Part shown: piece after piece, positions 51,958 to 64,000 of the stretch
How the letters are laid out: each line of letters opens with the position of its first letter
Numbering within the stretch: the first letter of the stretch is position 1
Translations under genes and position numbers: made by a program
Assembly: GCF_019649055.1 (NCBI RefSeq)
Contig: NW_026570238.1
Location: forward strand, 496,001-560,000
DNA length: 64,000 nucleotides
Direction of reading: 5' to 3'
Origin: Paramacrobiotus metropolitanus
Taxonomy: Eukaryota; Tardigrada; Eutardigrada; Parachela; Macrobiotidae
The notes under the pieces: generated by a model
The model's input: only the letters and a program-made list of their open reading frames with translations
What the model was told of the DNA's origin: nothing
Databases searched by the model: none

Positions 51958-54900
51958 CTACACATTCGCCTGCGCAACTCCATTATCTGCCAACGATCCC
52001 ACATCAACATTCGGTGTCACTGTTGCTTCGAAATCGTTAAAGAACAATTTGTCTCTTAAATATTTCATCTTCTGAAGAAAATTATGATTCTGAATTTCCT
52101 GTTGGTCGACACTGACAGGACGATATCCGAGCTTTCTTAAATGGCGCAGTTTCATTCTCCCAACTCCATTCAGTTCGTGACCAGGATTAAAGTAGTCCCA
52201 CCACGGGTGATATACCAAAGCAATACTGCAAAAATTCAAAGTGCACTGGTCAATCACAGCGGATATGGCCTATAGTACCTCCATATATCAAACTGAGAAA
52301 TCTCATGATCCATTTATCTATCCAGTAAATCCCAATGTATAAAATTACAGATATACATGTACACGGTACGGTATTCATATTCTGTACGGTATTGTTCAGC
52401 ATTATGTAGCAAAACGGGAAGAACGGGCGCAGCAGTGAAATTTATCAATATAAATCTGTTATTTTTTATTTCTCGATTAATTACAGCTAGCTTATCAACT
52501 ATACCATGTTGCATCAGTCGGTGCTTCTTTGAGAAGGTGAGGAGACTCATCGGAAAGAAGTTCGGACGGCAGTGCCATCGACCGCAAGTCGTTAATTCTC
52601 ACGAGCATCACTGCAATTAAGCAAGTCATTAGCTGATGAACGGAGGTGTCATCGGATTTCGAAGCACAAATGGACTTGAACTGATTTCAAATAAACCACT
52701 AAGAAATTGATCATTAACATTGGCACGATTTATGATACACCAACAACTCCGCCAAGGTGCGCCAACCTTCTTTTGAATGAAGATGAGCCTGATTGAAATT
52801 AGGGCAACAATTAGATCACAATAACACACTGCATTCCATCTAGTTTGTTAATCCTAAGACAACTGATTCCGTTTGTCGTTTGTTGTCGCATCACTTTGCA
52901 TTACTGGCAGACTTATACATTAACAGGCGCCACGGCCGCGCTCGATAAGCCAAATTCACAATCAATTCGGAAAATCACGGAATCTTTCAACTTTTACCTG
53001 CGGATTAAAATTCAACACCCCAGGGAAATATTCGCAAAATACCGAATCTTCAAACTGCAGACGCAGTTATTCGTACAATAAATTAACCCCAATAAACGCG
53101 TTACTGTACCCAGTAAGAAGGTAAAAATTATCGCATGAAAAAAATATTTATCGCACTAATAAAAAAAATTGATATTCGTTAACATAAATAAGTTTTGCTC
53201 TTATATTTTCCCACACAACGAAACTCATACCAGTCTTTTCAAGGTACTTGGCGTGAAAGCCGATTTGCATTCATTGGCATGAAAACAGTTTATGCGCGCA
53301 ACATCCGGCTGGGGAGTTCTGGATAAAAGAGAATTCCAGAAAGTCTAAAAGCTATCAAGTACACCAAAAGTTCATTATGTAGCGATCCTTTTAAATTTTG
53401 CCCATAAGCGCACACAAGTATGCAGATTGTTGTTACACCGAACCACACTGCTACCATTTTCCTAAGTTTTAAAATTACAAATAATTTTAAAAATTTTCAA
53501 ATTATATCAAAATGTTGCACAAAACCGTTGGTCAAAATTTGGAAAAAGTGGCGCAATTCTGGTTCGGTGTAAGAAAAATCTTCATTTTTATGTGTGTTTA
53601 CATGCAAAATTTGAAGAATATCAGCACACGATCAGACTTGTGGTAAAATTACAACTGACTGCTTTCACTTTTTTCCTGTCACCAGTTCACCTTTTTCTTT
53701 TATCTTCGTTTTTGGAATTTCTATCAACCGTAACTCCCCAACCGGCTGTTGCGCACACAGAACGGTATTCACGGCAAAATATGCAAGCCATTTAGCTACA
53801 CCAATATATTTTATAACAAGGCAAAAAAGTATTTAGGAGTGCGCGAAAGCGAAAGTTTTCGTGCAAGTAAGCACACGAATTTCACTAATGCGCTATGAAC
53901 GGATAACGAAGCGTATGAAAGATATGAAATAGGTTATAAGACCATTTATCCGCTTACTTTGCTTATCGTATGGTAAAGGCCAAGCGACTCCCACAGCACC
54001 ACGAATCTTTTCCTGCTTTTCCTGTTGCAGGAGAGTTCTCAAGCAAAGGAGTAATGATGATACTGCACTGTGTGGCTCTGATGTTTTCGATATCTCGTCC
54101 GCTACGAACTGGCGCAAAAGCTCTTCAGGAAGGAGATCCGGTCCATCATGTTCCGGGAATTCAATTTTCACGGCGTAATGCAACTGGAGATACTCCTTAT
54201 TTACCAACAAAGAGTATGGCTGACCTAAATGGAATGAAAAAAAAAATCTTACTGATGAAAACGTACAGAAAGAGTTAATTAACACATACCCAAGTAAGCC
54301 TTCAAAAACTGCGGTGCCGTAATCCTCCAGAGGAGCCTCTTGGAGAAAACTTCCATCCGGGCCAAAGATACCAATAGGATGACAAATTTCGAGGGAGATA
54401 TGGAAATTTCAGCGGTTTGAAGGTTTTTGGCTACCAGTTCCTTAACGACAGTATAAAAATCCTCCGCGCCAACATTCGGACGGAAATTGAATAAACTGCA
54501 AGTCTGGCAAATTTTCGCAACATCTTTTAATCTAACATTGGGAAACCGAGTTAGTAGCTTATGGCATACAGCACTCAGGAAATCTGTATCCACAGTAGAT
54601 ATAGTCTCCAAAAGTCTGCTCAGATGAGCTAATGTAGTAATGCTAAGTTGTCCCGTAAATGGCTTAACTTTCTCGATTAATCTTTTCAAGTGGTCATGAT
54701 GAGCGGGCACAACATAGCGGTCGGCAAATTTCGAACATGACGTCAGAACAATATCGTTAGCCAAAATATCACCATCCATATTCAGTAAACGGGTAAGAAT
54801 TTTATCCACCAGTTCTGCACCGGGTGTGGTCTGAGTTTTAAAAAACCCTGCACAAACGGCCGCGATTTCTTCAATAGAAAAATTCTGGATATGTGGCAGA

Positions 54901-56115
54901 AGCATTCTTTCGATTAGTAGCATCAGACCCGGATCGGCAGTTCGCTGGAGCGATACGGAGAACAACAAGCGCACCAGCTCGTGCGGCTTGAAAAAATCAA
55001 CCTGTGGTTTTATTCTGCTCAGCATGACTTTTGGAAATTCAGCCAAACGAGAGCACGAGGATAAAAACCACAAATCGGATAAAATGAACGCTTGCGATGG
55101 CTTCAAACTCGGCCACATTTCTAGACACTGCGCATCGAGTGCTGCCCGCAGGATTCCTGCTGGTGCAAAATTATGCGGTAAATGATCAAACCGGAAACGC
55201 TGGTACGACTGCAGAAGGTTCTGCAATTCCGGAAACGTCAGGCCGGAATAAGATGACAATTCCCGCGACAACGTTTTGACGAATTCCTATAGGAAGCAAT
55301 GCATAACATTAGTTCAAAAAATAATTTTATTATGCACTTTCTATCAAATAACAAAAGCATTCGCAGTCCCACTATGTAATATTGTAAATTTAACCAATAA
55401 AAATGGAATAAATTCATAAACTCCGGAAAATTACTGCTAATTCACCATATCCTGAACAGGCTGAAAATCCTCACGCCATTATGTTGACATAAAAATGATC
55501 AGCATAATTATTCTAAATTTGAAAAAAGGAAACTGTAAAACACACAAGAAGATTAAAAGACACTGCAGCACATACCAGAAACTGCTCGTCCTTGACTAGC
55601 TGATCACGTCCCAGAGATAAATATCCCGAAAACGTGCTGAGAGTGTCGATCAGTTCACGCACTTTCATCGTCCCGGCAGCGCGCATGAGCTCCCTGGAAG
55701 CAAATAACGATAGTGGACGCGTTCCGATTTTCATCGGGAGCGAACTGAAGTATTCCTTATACACAGGCAAGCGCAACAGAGCCTGTCGGACTCCCTCGTT
55801 TTCAGTTTCGTAGAACAATTTTCCTACAGAGGCTTTGGCTTTCAGATCACGTACGAGGCCATCCATTTCCTTATGATCATTGTGCGCGGATTTCAACGGT
55901 GGCGTTGCCGGGGATGCAGCGGAGCCTCCGGAAGGAGCCGCATGGGGAGACAGCTTCTGCTGCGCAATCGTAGCACTCGTGGACAACAAACATGCCTGCT
56001 CACGAAACCCAGAAGCACGAAGCTGAACGCACGAAGGACACGCTGAATTTCCTGTAACAGAAAAAATATTACGAGTACTGACAGCGCATACCTGTACTGC
56101 GTGGAATGCCCACAT
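51958..56115 (-). CDS. FAST kinase domain-containing protein with RAP domain (mitochondrial RNA regulator)
   Basis: Family members bind and process mitochondrial RNA. Exons in transcript order: 56115-55576, 55286-54290, 54224-53958, 52983-52919, 52788-52719, 52610-52505, 52225-51958; phases agree throughout, 770 residues. The first 60 residues are Arg/Ser/Ala-rich with few acids, as in a mitochondrial targeting sequence. The large second exon is the alpha-helical repeat region (for example FPELQNLLQSYQRFRF, IEEIAAVCAGFFKTQ, LKDVAKICQTCSLFNFRPN) corresponding to FAST_1. The third matches FAST_2 (LQLHYAVKIEFPEHDGP, LLPEELL). FRIDCEF leads into the RAP domain, ending IALVYHPWWDYF, RMKLRHLRKLGYRPVSV and KMKYLRDKLF. 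The 52983 acceptor (TTGAAAG) is weak but is the only one that keeps phase. Which of FASTK/FASTKD1-5 it corresponds to is not clear. Confidence 0.88.
52984..53957 (-). other. Intron of the FASTK/RAP gene
   Basis: 974 nt. It contains TTTGAAGATTCGG...CCGCAG/GTAAAA (53004-53060), which is open on the minus strand and flanked by splice-like sites but out of phase with its neighbours, so it was not included. Confidence 0.4.
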
Positions 56116-56938
56116 TAATCGTAAATGGAATATCGCAACAAACCTTGGACGGAAACCTGCCGTGCGAAGATCCTAAGACGCAATAGCACGAAACGGTTCA
56201 TTGCGGGTTTACTTGCAGGAAGTAAGCGCAATCACTGTAATTTTTAGGACTCACGATGCAGATTATTCAAAAATTTTTATTGCTCAAAAGTTAAGCGCCT
56301 GCGCCACCAGCAATTACTTTCAAACAAAGTTAATGCAGATATTGTTAATTGTTATTTTTACATATCCCGTGTACAATGAGTACACTTGAATGACGAAAGT
56401 GACAGAAGCGCTTACTGGCAGTGCGTAAACGCCTCGGGGGCGCTGTCGAGAGCAGCAACACATATTAGAAAGATCGCAGATGTCGGATTAATATTAATAG
56501 TTAATACAGTAATTTTATTAGTTTTGTTGGTCATCTGATTCATCTCCGCAGCATCTTTTGTAGCATTAAACCATCTTATTAAATTATAACAAAACTGTGG
56601 AGTAACTTTGATTGTTGGTACTGATGGTCCGTAGCTTGTTGGGGTTTTGTGTCATCCCAGATAACTACAATCATAATGATAGGCTGGGCAGCTGCTATGC
56701 ATTGCATACGAGTACGTAACACGTATTGTCGTCGTGGTGATGAGCATTGCACCGCTAAGACAATGTGGTCGCCGAGACCTTTGGAGGCTTCCTGCCATCA
56801 GCGCTCATGTCGTATTTTCCATTCCTTTGAGCGTATTTGTTTATTATTTCTCCATCACGTATTCCCAACAGCCAACAAACTGCATCATTTATATACTCCT
56901 AACTACATCGTCCGCTGAGCTGACTGGATGAGCCTGCG
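56116..56938. promoter_or_regulatory. Divergent promoter region, FASTK/RAP (-) and TSSK-like (+)
   Basis: About 820 bases between two divergent starts. Open frames at 56649-56931 (+) precede the kinase ATG in other frames and look like leader or chance sequence. A copy of the octamer TACGAGTA is at 56707. Confidence 0.4.
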
Positions 56939-59265
56939 ATGCCCCAGTTGCCGCTCAAAGTTAAACCAGCATGGCTCTCATCGCTACAACCTAATCGCGA
57001 CAAGGATCCTCCGCTGTTGGCCGCCTCCCCTCAGTCCAGTCCACATCCAAAACAAAACTCTCCATTACCCGGTAAAACCTCACAGCCAGCCATTCGTGCC
57101 ACCACACCGGGACTGCCAGCTACGCGTACAACAAAAACCCAGCCAGCGTTGGTGAAAAACGTAGTGGCAAATGCTAAATGTCTTGGCCCACATACAAATA
57201 CGGCCAATGGCCGTTTGTCACCTTTCTCGTCACTCGATCGCGCTGCAACGGGATCACCTGGGACGAATCATCCGTCAGCTGGAAACGAAAACGAAAAAAA
57301 TCAAATGTCAGCCAGGGATATGAGCACCATGCCAAGGGCTGTTAAAGTCAGCGATAACGTGCGCTCCATAATACCTGCTCATAAGGGCATCGAGTTGACC
57401 TATGATCAGCGCATCTTAGGCTCCTTCGGTATTGATGTAAGGGAAAAAATTGGTGAGGGTGTCTACGCTAAAGTCAGACTCGGGGTGGATTTATTTTCCG
57501 GCAAACCAGAAAGTCTATCGAAATTTGCGGTTAAAATCATCGACAAAGAAAAGGTCACGAGTCGGTTTATCGAGAATTTCCTCGATCGAGAGTTGGCAGT
57601 GTGGTCAAAATTAACTCATCCTGGAATTACACAGTTTTATTACTATACCGTCACTCCGAGAAAAGTCTATATGGTTCTGGAATATATGAATGGTGGAGAT
57701 CTCTTAACGTATGTACAAAACTTGAAAAGCTTGCCAGAAAAACAGCAAGTAGTTTGCTGGGCTTGGCAGTTGGTCAATGCTATCGAGTACATTCACGCTC
57801 TGGGTGCAGCTCACAGGGATATTAAATTGGAAAATATTTTGATGGATGACACACGGAGTGTGTTAAAACTGACCGATTTCGGATTTTCAACGGATGATGC
57901 TGCCAGATTGAGCACAACATTTTGTGGTTCAAAAGGTGGGCAATACGCATAAGCACACTGGCTCTGTGATTTCTACACGTGGTATACAATATAGATACGA
58001 TATGATAATTATATCTGAAGTCAGAAGTAGACCGTTTCATAAGCCAACGAAAGATGCTGCACTAGCACTACATTTCGGGTTTTTGATAGCTTATGCTGCC
58101 CCAGAGCTAATTCGGGCAGTTCCATATAGCCCCCAAGCTGTGGATGTTTGGGCACTGGGATGCGTGTTTTTTGTTTTCGTTAACGGGATAATGGCATTTG
58201 ATGAGACAGTGGAACAGTCCGTTTTACTATATAACCAACGAAATCGCGTGTACGTTTGGAGAAATCCAAGAAATCACTCATCTGCTGCAAAGAGGAGTAA
58301 GTGTTAACTGTATTTATTTTATATTTTATGAGAAATTTTTGAATTCTGTATAATATTGGTAATAAGGTATATTTTTAAGTTCATTCAAATTTCCAACTCA
58401 AGATTAGTTTTTAAACTTTAAAATTTGGGTGCATGACCTCGCATCACTCCACAGTAGGCTGACCACGGGCCACACGAACGATTCTGCAGAACGAAATTTC
58501 ACCATATCTTTTCTTGACTAGTTTATCGCTCATCACCATAACAATTAGGGTATTCAGATTTATCATACTTAAAAGGAAATTACTCCCATTTTTATGAATA
58601 TTTACAAAAAACGATTGTAAATCTTTGTGTTTAGACATAATTTCAGCTTATATGTATCATGTATGTATACATGCTTGTATGCAATATGCATATTAATAAT
58701 ATTAACGATAAGTATATCGTACGAAAGGGTTGCACGTAGTGCGTCATTTGTTTCGGTTTTGAAATGGATTAGAACCCTCGACATAATCATAGCACTTTAA
58801 AATTTTGCGCTTTGTAGCAGTTCTACAATTATATGAAATCTAAAAGTTGCTTCAAAAAACACTGTATAATGTTTTAGCTGCGCTCTATTAATTAATCTCT
58901 TGTTGAAACTCCGAAAACAAACAAATTTCGAAAACTGTTAAATATCAGATTTCGAAAAACTGTTACATATTAAACACCTTATATTTTCCTACTCTATTTG
59001 CACATCATTATCGTTTATTGTACAGTATAAAGTATTAAGCCTGCCTGTGCTGGCAAGAGCGCATAGACGCCATAGGTGTTTTTTAAGCTTAATAAAATTT
59101 TTAAAACGAAGATGGCCGAAATCCAGCACTTTCGTGTCATTCCATTGACAACGTTTTGCAGTCATTGAAAATATGTTGACTTGTGACTGGAAGCTGCGCC
59201 CAACAACCTCCCAACTGCGGACCGATCCATGGATACGTAGCGGAGCAATACCATTGCGGAATTAA
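56939..59265 (+). CDS. TSSK-like serine/threonine kinase
   Basis: Testis-specific-serine-kinase type, CAMK group; in animals these act in spermatid differentiation. Exons 56939-57935, 58090-58296 and 59162-59265, all phases fit; 435 residues. The first about 150 residues are a Pro/Ser/Thr/Asn-rich extension not usual in TSSKs. Kinase motifs: EKIGEGVYAKVRLG loop, FAVKIIDKEKV with the ATP Lys, EYMNGGDLL, AAHRDIKLENIL, LKLTDFGFS, LSTTFCGSKAYAAPEL, PQAVDVWALGCVFFVFVNG and a proper C-lobe end IIENMLTCDWKLRPTTSQL then DPWI. Without the third exon the protein would seem truncated, since the second runs into a TAA six codons later; the GTAAGT donor and the 59162 acceptor restore it. No extension follows the kinase. 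A close relative group (SIK/MARK/NIM1) cannot be fully excluded. Poly(A) signal at 59301. Confidence 0.88.
58297..59161 (+). other. Second intron of the TSSK-like gene
   Basis: AT-rich. Contains two near-identical copies of ATTTCGAAAA(A)CTGTTA, at about 58925 and 58951. Minus-strand frames at 58444-58790 are not supported. Confidence 0.5.
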
Positions 59266-59300
59266 TTCTTCGTTTGAACTGTTTCATGTAGCATTAACAG

Positions 59301-59306
59301 AATAAA
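59301..59306 (+). terminator. Candidate polyadenylation signal of the TSSK-like gene
   Basis: AATAAA 36 nt after the stop codon at 59265. On the minus strand the Polo gene's candidate AATAAA reads from 59554 to 59549, so the two 3' ends converge within about 330 bases. Confidence 0.5.
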
Positions 59307-59594
59307 TTGGACATCTCAGAGTTCAGACTGCTTCGATCGAACTCCGATAATAATATTCTCAAATAAGCGTTTGTTCAGTCAGCACACTGCTCATCCACCT
59401 CGTTAAGCACAGGGTAAATTAAACAAGCTATTAAGAAACAATGAAATGCAACATCAAATGCAATCAATTCAGCCACAGTAAAATATTCTGCAGTACACAA
59501 ATGCCGACAATCTATTAAAAGTGAGCAACATACGACGCAACTCATATTTTTATTAAACAAAAATTTCCAAAAAAGTCAGTTCCGTCCAAATACC

Positions 59595-62672
<3,078 letters not shown>

Positions 62673-64000
62673 TATGTCCAACTGACGATGCTTCGGTCTC
62701 CGAGTAAATAGTCTTCCAAGTTACATGCGTTCAAACAACAGAATCTGGACAGAAAAGGCTTCCATAATATATTCTTTCGCACTGGTAAGAGACCAGGAAA
62801 TCCATAATCACAACTCCATGCGATGCGAATACATTTTCAACCATAACCGTGAATAACGATACGACAATGACAAGTTCACAACGTGCCCTTGCACAGCCAA
62901 CAGGTGAGCGCAGTTCTGACTTCTACGAACTACACTTTCTATGGCTGAATTCAAAAACTCGTAAAAACACTTTTGTTGGTTGCCTGAGTTTTACAAAATA
63001 AAACTTTCCAAGATTTGAGATGAAATCTCAGTAGAAAGAATAATAAAGATTAGGTACATAGTAACATAGGTTTAACGCTTGAAATTGCAACTTGCAAGTG
63101 CTGCTGGAGAAAGGGCCTGAAAGTCTTTTTAGCAAAAACTTTGAATTTTTGCGAAGTAGCACAGATCATGGTGGAGACACTGCAGCCACCCACTCTCGGG
63201 TGAGCAACCGATAAGCCCGCCATTTCAAATGTAATGTTATTAAACGCCTATTACGGTGACTGTGGTCTGTGAGACTGTGAGTAACGGTGTACTAGTAATT
63301 CTAGAGTAGCATTCTACTACGTACCACTCTTGTCTACTATCTATAGGAAGGTTAGGAACGTATTAGACTATTAGGAAGTCATTTTAGGTCATTTCATTCG
63401 GTCCAGTAACACAGCCATACTCTGCGATTGCTTTATTCGGCTAATTCTTTCGAAACAATCCTGTTTATATTTATATTCTGACAGTTTTGAGATGATCAGC
63501 AATTTCTCATTGTCAAGCGAATGTTCAAATCATACAGTATTTTGCCGTACATTGGCGACTTAAACTTTGGCGTACCGGTCTATTGTGACGCTAAACTGAT
63601 TATTAAAGTCTTTTAAAGGGTATATTTTCAGTGTTGAAATTTTTTATCGTTGTAGTTATTATTATCAGTATTATTATTATTATAACGGCACAAGAGCAGA
63701 CAACCCCAAGGGAACTTCAAGCCGGGTCGAAAAAAAACAAGTGTATACCAGGTTTATTACCAACGCAGGGCGTTACTGTCATTTGAACTGGCCATTGCCA
63801 AGGTAAAAAGTTATAGGCTGTTTAAGTTTTTAATTTATATTTTCCATTTAAGTTTTTCGTTTAAGTTTTTTTCTTGACCTAATCCTGCGCTGCAGAAAAA
63901 GGAAAGAAATCGAAATTTCCTCAATCGTCGACGATTCGTCGTTAGGTTTTGACTGCACTTAAATCACAATGAGCAACCGCGCGCAAATACACGCTGCGCA
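62673..64000. other. Upstream region of PLK1
   Basis: Should hold the PLK1 promoter and 5' UTR. An ATT/ATTATT microsatellite lies at 63656-63684. No other gene is recognised up to the window's end. Confidence 0.5.
63656..63684. repeat. ATT microsatellite
   Basis: About nine ATT/TTA units with one interruption (CAG). Confidence 0.8.

Noticed and set aside
53004-53060. Possible extra exon of the FASTK gene (minus strand, between CTGCAG and GTAAAA)
   Set aside because: Open only in phase 0, whereas both flanking exons need phase 1 there; including it breaks the frame.

Overview
This is a eukaryotic, almost certainly animal, nuclear segment. Nearly every gene is split by GT-AG introns, and the gene set is metazoan: a Rab-effector CH/bMERB protein, pp-GalNAc transferase, GCKIII kinase, stomatin, FASTK-domain protein, TSSK-type kinase and Polo kinase. 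Introns run from about 41 nt to 7.7 kb, exons are as short as 21 nt, and intergenic spaces are AT-rich. A compact, intron-rich protostome fits (a tardigrade or another ecdysozoan is possible), but the species cannot be fixed from this window. I built the gene models by hand, checking splice phase at each junction; where phase fails I say so.

Layout, left to right: (+) MICAL-like protein 1297-7694; (-) N-acetylneuraminate lyase 8383-10211; (+) SPT2 chromatin protein 12811-14988; (+) orphan secreted acidic glycoprotein 15740-17758; (+) polypeptide GalNAc transferase 19454-23098; (-) UPF0193-family protein 23287-24430, with unresolved 5' exons to 24953; (+) GCKIII (STK24/25/26-type) kinase 26481-40499, with a very large first intron that holds an inverted-repeat element and two candidate alternative first exons; (+) stomatin 41912-44810; (+) and (-) convergent pair of small cysteine-rich secreted peptides 47583-48183 and 49798-50545; (-) FASTK/RAP protein 51958-56115; (+) TSSK-like kinase 56939-59265; (-) Polo-like kinase 1 59595-62672.

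The genes do not form one pathway. They include sugar-related enzymes (sialic acid lyase, mucin-type O-glycosylation), kinases of polarity and cell division (GCKIII, PLK1), membrane and trafficking proteins (MICAL-like, stomatin) and several secreted products of unknown role. The most novel-looking items are the paired cysteine-rich peptides, the orphan acidic glycoprotein, the possible 329-residue N-terminal extension of the GCKIII kinase, the LIM-less MICAL-like protein, the microexon chain of stomatin, a foldback repeat, and a recurrent non-coding octamer TACGAGTA. No rRNA, tRNA, CRISPR array or autonomous transposon was recognised.
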